Both the position numbers and the translations under genes were made by a program. From contig NC_084831.1 of the NCBI RefSeq assembly GCF_033115175.1, forward strand, positions 79,245,502-79,309,501: a stretch of 64,000 nt of DNA, given 5' to 3'. The DNA is from Lepus europaeus (taxonomy: Eukaryota; Chordata; Mammalia; Lagomorpha; Leporidae). Below are positions 1 to 64,000 of this stretch, in pieces. The notes under the pieces are model-generated. The model did no database searches, was not told the DNA's origin, and was given only the letters and a program-made list of their open reading frames with translations. Each line of letters begins with the position of its first letter. Within the stretch, counting starts at the first letter, position 1.

Positions 1-1197
1 CATGCCTCTATAATCCTTCCGTATAGTTATAGAGCAGATTATTTTCTAATAATGTAAATATAACTAGTGTAGAATGGCTATGCCAGAGGGGATATCATAC
101 ATAAAAAAAAGAAAAAATAACAAAAGAAAAACAAAGACTACCAAAAATAATTAAAGCACATTTTTATTATAGATAGGTAAGTGTTGTTTGCTGTGGCTAA
201 TGGTATAATAGATGAACAAGCTTTTCTATATACCAAGAGGTACAATTTTTTTCTTTTAATGCTGAACTAACATTTCTCTGACAACAAGGAAAGATTGAAC
301 TAGATAAGCCTATTTTAAAGGCAAAAGACCTTTTTTTTCCTGGATGTTTCCTTCAAGACTGGTAAGTTAAATTCTTTAAGTCCTAACACATTAAATTGAA
401 GCACAGTGAAAGAAAATCAATGAATACTTCAAAAAATTATGTGCTTTCTACAAAGCAGAAATATAAAGTTTTTATAATTTAAAACAGCAGCAACTTCAAA
501 AGATTTGCTGAATTAAAATTTTACAAAATATATATACACAAAGTATCATTCCAGATGATCATGGATTTTTAAAACAGTATATCACAACTCCTAAACTCTA
601 ACCCAAACCTACTACTGGATGCGGCTGGCCCATCATATTTACTATAGCAATTTAAAAATAAACAAACAAAAGAAACCTTTCAATTCTCTTGTGTTACAAT
701 GTGCTGGTTACAATGTGCTGGCTTTGATTCCATATGTACCAAGAGAATTTTAAAATAAAAGAAGGACTTCACATAAATAATTGTTTTACTTGTTATTAAG
801 TATGTGACCAAACAAATTAAAATAAGTAACAATCAATACATACGTTGATGTAACCAGTACATACACTCTTAATGACAAAGAGAAAAAAGAAATAAAATAG
901 TCAACGAAAGCCACAAGCACCTTGGTTTAGAAAGAGCACCAAGCAACACAAAAAGGCAACATGTAAGAGGTAGTGTACCACCGGCTAAGATGTATATGCC
1001 CAATGGGGACCTGAATACAGCTTAGTGTTTGAGAAAATATGACATATTAGACTGTAGCTTGTAATTTTAGACAGAAGCATTGCACATTTGGGAACATTAG
1101 CCAGTATTGTTCCACAGTGCTCTGCGTCTCCAGCTGTCTAATGGAAACTTTGCTCTCAGGCAGTCAAAAAATATAGAATACCCTGAAGAATTCTGTG
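1..1197. other. COL24A1 distal 3' UTR or downstream flank
   Basis: AT-rich sequence with no coding signal and no interspersed repeat that I recognise. A third AATAAA (minus) at 163-168 means it could be a long 3' UTR. Confidence 0.4.
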
Positions 1198-1203
1198 TTT
1201 ATT
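1198..1203 (-). terminator. Candidate COL24A1 polyadenylation signal, distal
   Basis: AATAAA on the minus strand about 260 bases after the stop codon, giving a 3' UTR of roughly 0.28 kb if used. Confidence 0.35.
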
Positions 1204-1363
1204 AATTTTCAGTTCTAGGGAATTCTCTAAGAAAGCTCAGATCAATATAATATTCTTTTAAGAGAATTAAATACTTTATCAATCATAGTCCTTTAAAAAT
1301 GCCTTTTCTCCTTCTTAGGAGCAAATCTTTTCTTCCTGAGATTCTTTAAGATTTAACCAATAC

Positions 1364-1369
1364 TTTATT
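1364..1369 (-). terminator. Candidate COL24A1 polyadenylation signal, proximal
   Basis: AATAAA on the minus strand, 93 bases after the stop codon. Other minus-strand AATAAA hexamers lie at 1198-1203 and 163-168. Sequence alone cannot show which is used. Confidence 0.35.
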
Positions 1370-1462
1370 CTATGCATTTCATACTGACATTATCTTTCTA
1401 GGTTTTCCCCTCTGCAGTGATTACCTGACCAACAGCACGATTTCTGAACTAATTCAGAGACA

Positions 1463-55586
<54,124 letters not shown>

Positions 55587-56064
55587 CTAAAACACACAGA
55601 TAAGACATGAAAACTAAGAAGTTCCTAGAAAATCAATCCGGAGGCTCAATACACATAGGAAGGGTTGTGTTCTGAAAGGCTGCAGTTGACAAACTGCTCA
55701 GGTTTAGGGAATATTCAGGACTTCTTCCTCAAATATGTGAAACATTTAAATAATATTTTGGGAGCATTGATGGATCACTTAAAACCTCTAATTATAGTTC
55801 ATGCAGTTGTCCTGGGTTTTTAAAATGGAAACACTGAGGCAGTACGAAGGCCACCGGTACCTTCTGACTTACCCAACCTGGGTGTGAAGTATATTATTTT
55901 TGTTTTTAAAATTTTACTCTGGTGTACATAGCAACTTTTATAATCAATTAGATTCTATTCCTCAACCACACATAGTTACATAAAATTTATTAAAATAGTA
56001 AATGATAGCAAATAAAGCTAAACAAGCAAACAGTATATCCTTAAAACCAAATCCTAACTCAAAG
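55587..56064. other. Intronic unique sequence
   Basis: Nothing recognised upstream of the last helix exon seen. Confidence 0.4.
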
Positions 56065-56390
56065 TTAGCAAACCATGTTTTGCAAGCCAAATCCAATTCG
56101 TCATCTGATTTTTGTATAGTTCATCTATTAAAAAGTTTTTACATTTTGAAATTTTGAAAAAAAATTAGTAAGAATACTTAGAGATGTGTGAAAATTATAT
56201 GAAACTGAAACTGTATGTAATAAATAAAATTTTATTGAAATACAATCATGTTCATTCATTTATTTATTTTTAATGGTTGCTTCTGTCTTACAGTAGCAGA
56301 GTTGAGTAGTCAGGGCAGAGATCTTATGTGACACTCTCATTGCTTTGCACTGCTTGGTGTATTACAAATTGCACTGATGCAGTTATTAGA
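56065..56390 (+). mobile_element. hAT-type non-autonomous DNA transposon remnant
   Basis: AGCAAACCATGTTTTGCAAG, AATAAAATTTTATTGAAATA and CAGAGTTGAGTAGTCAGGGC follow a common eutherian hAT remnant, as at 3255-3392. Confidence 0.55.
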
Positions 56391-56410
56391 TGACAGTATT
56401 TATTGTCTTT

Positions 56411-56765
56411 TTAAAAAAGATTTATTTATTCATTTGAAAGTCAGAGTTACACAGAGAGAGAAGGAGAGGCAGAGAGAGAGAGAGAAAGAGAAAGAGAGAG
56501 AAAAGAGAAAGAGAGAGAGGGGGGGAGAGAGGGGGAGAGGGGGAGAGAGGGAGAGAGGGAGAGAGGGAGAGAGAGAGAGGTGTCTTTCATCTGTTAGCCT
56601 ACTTCCCAACTGGCCACAATGGCTGGCGCTGGGCTGATCTGAAGCCAGGAGCCAGGAGCTTCGTCTGGGTCTCCCACGTGGGCGCAGGGGCCCAAGGACT
56701 TGGGCCACCTTCTAAGAGATGCTAGCACTGCAGGCTTTACCCACTATGCCACAGCACTGGCCCCC
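56411..56765 (-). mobile_element. CSINE with long GA tract and body deletion
   Basis: GATTTATTTATTCATTTGAA tail, GA/GGGA-rich 56452-56580, then a body that jumps from GGGCCACCTTCT to AAGAGATGCTAGCACTGCAG. TATTGTCTT lies on both sides. Confidence 0.85.
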
Positions 56766-57048
56766 ATATATTGTCTTACTGTGCCATTTTATTTCTTTTA
56801 AAACAAGTGCATATCTATCTTGCCAACACAAGAAAAAAAAAAAAGAGAAAAGTAGATTCTGAATATTGTGTTTCTAAGGCACAATGGAATGTGCAGTGTT
56901 TTGTTAACAAATTAGATGGCAAAATCTGCGTTAATTATGTAACAACACTACAGCTATGTATAACGAGTATATATCAACATTATCAGACCAAGTGTTCAAC
57001 ACTATATTATGTCACTGGACTGAAACAGTCAGAAAAATTAGAAAACTT

Positions 57049-57363
57049 GGGGCTAGAATTGTGGCATAATGGATTAAGCCACCACTAGCCATACAAGCAT
57101 CCTAAAGAAGAGTGCCAGTTTGAATTTCTACTGCTCAGTTTACAATCCAACATCCTTCTAATGTGCATGGGAAGCAGGGGATGATGGCCAAAGTGTTTGG
57201 GTACCTGCCACCCACATGAGAGACAGAGATGGCGTTCCAGGCTCTTGGCTTCCACCTGGCCCAGGCCCAGCCATTATGGCCACTTGGGAAGTGAAGCAGC
57301 GGATGGAAGATCTCTCTGTCTTTCCCTTTTGTTCTTCCTTTTGAATAAGTCTTTTTAAAAACA
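57049..57363 (+). mobile_element. Older CSINE
   Basis: GGGGCTAGAATTGTGGCATA head; TTGAATAAGTCTTTTTAAAA tail. Confidence 0.78.
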
Positions 57364-57568
57364 AAAATTGGAAAATTAAAAATGGAATATCTTATCACAG
57401 CTGAATCTCTTCACAAACAATGAAAATGAGGCCACAGCTAAAGTAAGTTTCTGAGTGTTCTATTTGATATCCCAGCAAGGAAAGTCCATTATTGATGGTG
57501 ACTAAATTAAATTCTGTAGCAAAAACAAACATGCATTAGGTTGTTAGCTTTTTGGCAAGAACAGTTGC

Positions 57569-57796
57569 TTGAATTGTAGAGGACATTGGCGTGGCATCTC
57601 ATTAGTCAATCAAGAAACAAGGCAAATGTTTCTGAGTGATTATCTTTAGATCTTGAAGAATCAATACAGTACTGCTCAGGTGTTCATTCAAGGAGTCCAG
57701 GCTGTTTTTTTCTTTTCTTTTAAAGATTTATTTGACTCATTTGCAATGCAGATGGCCACAACAGGCAGGGCTGGGCCAGGCTGAAGTCAGGAGCCA
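57569..57796 (+). repeat. Left arm of a near-identical inverted duplication
   Basis: 228 bp starting TTGAATTGTAGAGGACATTG, the reverse complement of 59043-59330 with about three mismatches. It lacks 60 bp that the right arm has; the gap lies between two CAGA copies. The arm covers 149 bp of non-repeat sequence plus the tail and part of the SINE at 57718-57984. Confidence 0.95.
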
Positions 57797-57984
57797 GGAG
57801 CTTGATCCAGGTCTCTCACATGGTTACAGAGGCCAAGGACGTGGGCCATCTTCTGCTGCTTTTCCCAGGCTCATTAGCAGGAAGCTGAATCGGAAGTGGA
57901 GAAGCTGGGACTTGAACTGGAACCCATATGGGATGCGAGCCTCACAGGTGGCGGCTTAATCCACTATGCCACAATGCCAGACCC
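57718..57984 (-). mobile_element. CSINE lacking its GA tract
   Basis: TTTTAAAGATTTATTTGACT tail joins directly to ATGGCCACAACAGGCAGG. The GA segment and start of the body are missing (the 60-bp gap). Head CACTATGCCACAATGCCAGA. Confidence 0.85.
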
Positions 57985-58055
57985 CATGCTGAGTTTTAAG
58001 TGACTGAAGTAATTGGTATGAATAATCTGTGGGATGCTATACATGAAAATATTTT

Positions 58056-58391
58056 TTTCTTTTTATTTAAATATTTATTTATTTATTTGAAAATCAGAGT
58101 TACACACAGAGAGAAAGAGAAGCAGAGAAGAGAGAGAGGTCTTCCATCCACTGGTTTACTTCCCAATTGGCTGCATCAGCCAGAGCTGTGCTGATCCTAA
58201 GCCAGGAACCAGGAGTTTCTTCCAGGCCTCCCACGTGGGTGCAGGGACCCAAGGAGTTGAGCCATCCATTCTTTCCCAGGCCATAGCAGAAGGCTGGATC
58301 AGAGTGGAGCAGCTGGGACTCTAACTGGTGCTCATATAGAATGCCAGCACTACACGGGAGGCTTTACCTGCTATGCCACAGAGCCAGCCCC
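58056..58391 (-). mobile_element. CSINE inside the inverted-repeat spacer
   Basis: ATTTATTTATTTATTTGAAA tail; TGCCACAGAGCCAGCCCC head. GAAAATATTTT lies at 58045-58055 and 58392-58402. Confidence 0.92.
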
Positions 58392-58402
58392 GAAAATATT
58401 TT

Positions 58403-59042
58403 CGAAGTTAAGAATATACTAAATCATTACAATCTGAAGTGGAACCTACAATGATGCAATAAAACTGATGGCTGTAGATCCAAAGAGTTTTGGGACAGAT
58501 TTACAAAGCTTTTGAAAACATAAAATGTTTAAAGGTTGAATATTCATTGTATTATTTGCCATCAGGTACTCTAAGGAAAATGTTTGAATCTAGCATTTGT
58601 TATTGAACCCACATTGTCAACAGTAATCTCAATTGGCTCTTGTGGATTTAACCTTCATTGGTTCTGAGACTACCTTGTCAGAAATAGAAGTGGAACAGCC
58701 TGACTTGTCCTATTACACAGAAGTCTGATGGCTTAAAAAGGGTCATGTTTACTTACATTATTTTTTGGGGGCTGAGATTAAATTTTTTTTTTTGAATGAG
58801 ATAAACTACCCTCAATACAAGTGAACAATGAATGGCTTTGGAAATTAGGTTTTGCTTCCGACTTCATAATGTTTATAAATGAATTAAAATCACAAAGCAA
58901 AAGGGTATTTATATATGGGACGGATACTGTGGTAAAGTCATTCTGATGTTGACTTATGTTTGAACCAAAATTAATGTTAAGGAACTTTATGTACTTCCCA
59001 TGCTATCAAATTAAAACAAGAAGTGACTCCACTGTCACACAG
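58403..59042. other. Spacer of the inverted duplication
   Basis: Mostly unrecognised. GGGACGGATACTGTGGTAAA at 58918 resembles a CSINE head but does not continue as one. Confidence 0.35.
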
Positions 59043-59330
59043 TGGCTCCTGGTTTCAGCCTGGCCCAGCCCTGCCTGTTGTGGCCATCTGGGGTGTGTAC
59101 TAGGAGATGGAAGATCTGTCTCTGTCTCTCCCCCTCTCCTGATAACTCTGCATTGCAAATAAGTCAAATAAATCTTTAAAAGAAAAGAAAAAAACAGCCT
59201 GGACTCCTTGAATGAACACCTGAGCAGTACTGTATTGATTCTTCAAGATCTAAAGATAATCACTCAGAAACATTTGCCTTGTTTCTTGATTGACTAATGA
59301 GATGCCACGCCAATGTCCTCTACAATTCAA
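59043..59330 (-). repeat. Right arm of the inverted duplication
   Basis: 288 bp, the reverse complement of 57569-57796 plus 60 bp. It contains a SINE fragment (59043-59180) that starts abruptly in mid-body. The fragment's missing half, together with the complete SINE in the left arm, suggests this is the copied arm. Confidence 0.95.
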
Positions 59331-59917
59331 TTTAGAGTGGGTGGCTTTTCTGAGCTCAGTTTCAGCAGTATATTGTATACTTAGATTCAAGAAATTTCTA
59401 CATTTCAAAATCCATTTAATTGTGCAGATATGACATGCCCATATAACCGTCACTTAGAAATGATTTATCTTCAATTTAATGTCATGTTAAAAGACAAATA
59501 TAAAGAGAAAATCTGATAGAATTCTACAACTTCCTTCCAAAAAATGAATACTCTCAATTAAAATCATATGCTTGTGAACTGTAGTATTTGGCAGTACCTA
59601 TTTGTGTGAAAATAATTTTCAAAAATGAAATATGTAAAATATGCAAAATCTCATTATAGTTACTAACAGATGAGTAGAAAAATTTGATAATAGGTAGCCT
59701 CAATAAATGAATTATTATACTCTCCAAAGAATGACATTTTTCTTAACTAGTTGATGGAAATACAAAAATTATGCACAATTATATTTTAAATTTCATAAAT
59801 AAAATTTTTGTGAAAATGTATTTTCCATCCTGTTACATAGGTTCCTAAATCATATGCCAGATTGTGCTTTTTGCCCTGCAAAAAATCAAAATATTTATTC
59901 ATATTTGTAGAATATTT
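59331..59917. other. Intronic unique AT-rich sequence
   Basis: Nothing recognised. Confidence 0.4.
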
Positions 59918-59934
59918 TGCTAACCTTTCTCTCT

Positions 59935-60255
59935 TTTTAAAATAGATTTATTTATTTATTTGAAAGGCAGAGTTAAAGAGAGGCAGAGATAGAGAGAGAA
60001 GTGTTCCATCTGTTGGTTCACTCCCCAAATGGCCACAACTGCCAGACCTGGGATAATCTGAAGCCAGGGTCCAGGAGATTCTTCTGGGTCTCCCACGTGG
60101 GTGCAGGGGCCAAAGGACATGGGCCATCCCCTGCTTTCCCAGGCCATAGCAGAGAGCTGGATGGAAAGTGGAGTAGCCAGGTCTCGAACCAGAACCCTCA
60201 TGGGATGCTGGCACTGCATGCAGTAGCTATACCCGCTACGCTACAGCACCAGCTC
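59935..60255 (-). mobile_element. CSINE with target site duplication
   Basis: GATTTATTTATTTATTTGAA tail; GCTACGCTACAGCACCAGCTC head. TGCTAACCTTTCTCT/TGCTAACCTCTCT flank it (59918 and 60256). Confidence 0.9.
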
Positions 60256-60267
60256 TGCTAACCTCTC

Positions 60268-61342
60268 TTCTAGGAAATGATTGCTACTTTTAAGTTGATT
60301 CTTGGGATACTGGATTGGATTATGCAATAGTTCTTCCATGCATTATACATGTACTTTTGAATATCATCTCTGTGTAGGGAAAATATCATGAGAACCTCTC
60401 TGAGAATACAAATATAAATAAGATATGGATGTTGTTTGCAAAAAGCTTAAAATTAAATGAAAAAAGATGAAATATGATATTTAAATAGTTATAATGAAGG
60501 CAAAAATGTGAAAAAAATCCAGGTGAAATATAAAATAAATACTAGAGAGGTCTTGAGTAGGGGAAGTTAGTCTTTAGTGGTAATAAGAAAGGGAATTAGT
60601 GAGACAATCGCATGGAACTGCAGTACAAGACAAAAATATTGCCTTTAAAGTTAAAAATGTGATAGCCGAGAGGTTTGGCTGAAGACAGACTACAGTCATT
60701 TCTATGGAAGGCCTGGTTGAGAAGATGGAGTTTAATAAGTGAAGTCAATTTTGAATTTAATGCTATAGTATTTCTCCTTTTTTTCAAATAATATTTGCTA
60801 CAGATTATATCATCATGTTTAGTTCTCTTTCTAAAAAATGAAATATATTAAATTTATGCTTTATAGATATTCTTCATAACTACAAAACTCATTCAAATAA
60901 CAAATAAGCATATATCTTTTGAATACTAGGTGCTATGCACTATGGCAGGTGCCTAAAGGGTGGTACTTATAGGATCAGATTGCTAAATTTGTTTATCCAT
61001 TTTTTGGTGACAATCTAGATTGTCTTTTATATTTCTCACCATGTCTACATTAATGTGCTCAATATTTGTAAGAACCACTAACAAGGCATTTTAGTGTTCA
61101 TCCATGTATATGAAAGCAAATCCAATCATGGTTATCTGATGCTTTATGATTTAATAATTGAAGAAAAATGTTCAGAGGATACATAGGTGTTATAGCAATG
61201 ACCAGGTCTTTAATGGGAATAAAACTTTATAGGAAAGGCATGTTTATGGACAAAATTCTGAAAATAGTACCCTCCCCCAATAAAAACAGAATCAGCTGAA
61301 AGTTTTAAAGAAGTCAATTACCTTCAGAGAAAGCTTATTTTA
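60268..61342. other. Intronic unique sequence
   Basis: No exon or repeat recognised. Confidence 0.4.
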
Positions 61343-61356
61343 AAAGGTAATATACT

Positions 61357-61694
61357 AGGCCGGCACCGTGGCTTAACAGGCTAATCCTCCGCCTTGCGGC
61401 GCCGGCACACCGGGTTCTAGTCCAGGTCGGGGCACCGATCCTGTCCCGGTTGCCCCTCTTCCAGGCCAGCTCTCTGCTGTGGCCAGGGAGTGCAGTGGAG
61501 GATGGCCCAAGTCTTTGGGCCCTGCACCCCATGGGAGACCAGGAGAAGCACCTGGCTCCTGCCATCGGAACAGCGCGGTACGCCGGCCGCAGCGTGCCTA
61601 CCGCGGCAGTCATTGGAGGGTGAACCAACGGCAAAGGAAGACCTTTCTCTCTGTCTCCCTCTACTGTCCACTCTGCCTGTCCAAAAAAAAAAAA
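61357..61694 (+). mobile_element. CSINE2 with 14-bp perfect target site duplication
   Basis: AGGCCGGCACCGTGGCTTAA head; CTGCCTGTCC and A-run tail. AAAGGTAATATACT lies at 61343-61356 and 61695-61708. Confidence 0.94.
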
Positions 61695-61843
61695 AAAGGT
61701 AATATACTGGTACAAAAGACAGAAGGAAATGAATGCATGCAAGCATGAAAAGAAAAATCAAATAGATTAACAAATTAATTCCAGAATTAAATTAGGTGAA
61801 AAATTAAGTTATAGATACAGATGAATATAAGAATTTAATTTAA

Positions 61844-62164
61844 TTTTTTTTGACAGGCAGAGTTAGCGTGAGAGAGAGAGAGACAGAGAGAAAGGTCTTC
61901 CTTTTTCCATTGGTTCACCGCTCAAATGGCTGCCACAGCTGGCGTGCTGCACTGATCCGAAGCCAGGAGCCAGGTGCTTCCTCCTGGTCTTCCATGTGGG
62001 TGCAGGGCCCAAGCACTTGGACCATCCTCCACTGCCTTCCCTGGCCACAGCAGAGAGCTGGACTGGAAGAAGAGCAAACGGGACAGAATCCGGTGCCCCA
62101 ACCGGGACTAGAACCTGGGGCACTGCAGGTGGAGGGATTAGCCAAGTGAGCGGTGGCACCGGCC
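61844..62164 (-). mobile_element. CSINE2-like
   Basis: TTTTTGACAGGCAGAGTTAG to GCGGTGGCACCGGCC. AAGAATTT is repeated on both sides (61829 and 62165). Confidence 0.9.
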
Positions 62165-62174
62165 AAGAATTTTA

Positions 62175-64000
62175 TTGTTTTTAAAAAAGTGCTGAGCTGT
62201 CTTGCAATGTTGTGAGCCTCCTATCCCTCGATGTACAAGTATTATTCAAATAATGTAAGTTGTAGGGAGATGCATTACATTAAAAGATTAACAAAGATGA
62301 TTTTAAGATGATTAAAAATTCCACAATTCTAAAATAATATGACTCCACCTCATTTTTATTGTAATTCTGGGCACATTTTAGGATTTTTATTTTTCAAGAG
62401 AAAAAAATGTATCTTTTGGGTGATACATAGACAATGGAAACTTGTATAGTATTGAATATCCTTCAAATCAATAGGCATTTTGAACTGAGAATAATAAGGC
62501 ACATAAAATTCATTGTTAGGGTTGACTGGAAACTTCATTTTTACTTGAAGTTCTATCAGACTTTTAACCTAGCCCAGTGAATGTATTCCAAGTCATTTGG
62601 TGTTCATGTTGGTTTCTTAGAGAGAAATTTGAGGATAGCAGCAGAGTGTTCTGTACAAAGTTCCAAGCAATGTTTCATTCAAGTAAAGAACAAACATTTC
62701 TTATTATGAATACACAGATGGATGACTCATTTTGCTTGCAATAGAAACAGATGCTAATCCCTAGGCATTCTTTCCAGTGTCTTCTCAATGATTTGTCTGA
62801 AACCATTCAGCAAAGGACAAGTCATTCTGAGCAAATTTTAAAAAGTAAATAAAACTGTAATAATTACCAAAGATATGAAAATAGAACAGTTTACCTGAGT
62901 CTTAAAAACAATAATACAATTCATAAAGCATAGGCCGCTTCATGGCCAGAGTTTCTCCTATTCTCAGGTAGAGCTGATTCCTTTAATGAGAACATTTTTG
63001 AACCCTGAAGGAAAGTGGTATCAAATTTGGACAGGAATGAAATTGATAGCTGCCTAAGTCTTAGGACTAAAAGGTGGACTGGATAAATGTTGACAACAAA
63101 ACCACATCAACCACAACAACTAGAGTTACTTTTTGTTGAGTAACTTATCAGGTGTAATTGTTGAGTAATTATCAGGAGTGATAATTACATTTTATTATTT
63201 TATTTAATCTAATATCAGTTAAGGAAAGAAGAGGAGGTTGCTTTTTACATCAACTTCCCTCTGCAGAAAAGAAGGAATAATAGGGGTGTGCCTCTACTTT
63301 GTAACTGAATGGGAAGATTTGCGAGGGAAACAGGCTAATCTGTAGATATTTAGAAGACATAAGGAACATATTTTGGAATGATGGTGACTGGTGTGTGTAT
63401 AATAGTGAAATATACCAAAGAATATCATTCTGGTTGTTATTCCCCTTGCTCTGTGGTTTTGATGTTTTATTCTCAGGATTGAAGCAAATATACTAAGAAA
63501 TAATAAATAAAATTTGTTTAAATCCTGGCAACAATAGAAATCTGCATTTTAAAGATTAGCTAGGGAAAATTATCTTTAAAATTATGCTGAATTATAAATA
63601 TTTAAGACACTAATTTCATTTATTTCACAATAGCAGAATTGATACATTTAAAATGACACTGAGCTCAAAATTATGATTTTTTATTTAAGCACTGCCTTGA
63701 AAAATTTCTAGGAAATCTTTCTTCTTTCTTTTCTTTTTCGATTGCCAAGAACCTCTTGTAGATGTAGCATCACATTTATATAGTTACTAACTCTGCGAGA
63801 AAAAGTAATTAGAATTAATTTACTTTCTATGCCACAAAAATATGTCCAATGTGTTCAAGTTTTTTTATTAGACAACATGTGTACTGAATTTTTTTGTTAA
63901 GCCATCAAAATCATTAGTTATAAAAGTAATACTTTGCTTTCCTTACTCCAGAAAATAAAAAACACTCTGTTTAGTGGAATTTTCTCACTTTATTTGGTTT
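62175..64000. other. Intronic unique sequence to the window end
   Basis: AT-rich; no Gly-X-Y exon on the minus strand, no SINE or L1 recognised. One of the longest repeat-poor stretches in the window. Confidence 0.45.

Overview
The window is mammalian nuclear DNA from a lagomorph, most likely European rabbit or a close leporid. The main evidence is about forty tRNA-derived C-repeat SINEs (CSINE), a lagomorph-specific family, on both strands. The remaining repeats are lagomorph L1 LINEs and older eutherian elements (MIR-like, MER5/MER20-like hAT remnants, one MaLR-type LTR). No prokaryotic gene, CRISPR array or tRNA/rRNA gene was seen.

One host gene runs across the window on the minus strand. 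Thirteen coding exons between 55586 and 1463 encode the end of a fibrillar collagen. Eight exons (108, 108, 54, 63, 54, 36, 36 and 27 bp) give 162 residues of uninterrupted Gly-X-Y helix. Five exons (66, 169, 110, 216 and 147 bp) give a complete 235-residue C-propeptide (COLFI/NC1) with eight cysteines and a VCFL terminus. I recognise it as COL24A1, collagen alpha-1(XXIV). All thirteen exons have AG/GT borders and keep one reading frame. The stop codon is at 1463-1465, followed by the 3' UTR and about 1.4 kb of downstream flank. The rest of the gene lies beyond 64000.

Region by region: 1-1462 is 3' UTR and flank. 1610-15460 holds the C-propeptide exons. Its introns carry CSINEs, an L1 nested in a DNA transposon, and an RPL10 retrocopy with an intact reading frame that split a SINE. 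15527-31979 is a 16.5 kb intron with most of the bulky insertions: a tandem SINE dimer, an ancient L1 fragment, a nearly full-length but disabled L1 at 22380-28365, and a SINE whose GA tract has grown to about 0.9 kb of almost pure purine. 31980-55586 holds the helix exons, two pairs of them separated by introns of only 101 and 92 bp. 55587-64000 is intron and contains a 98-99% identical inverted duplication at 57569-57796 and 59043-59330.

Nothing here looks like a new multi-gene system. The points most worth a second look are the inverted duplication, the 911-bp purine tract with an internal 231-bp higher-order repeat, the intact RPL10 retrocopy in sense orientation, a cysteine inside the collagen helix, and several nested insertions whose order can be read from the sequence. 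Repeat names come from recalled consensus features and were not checked by database search.
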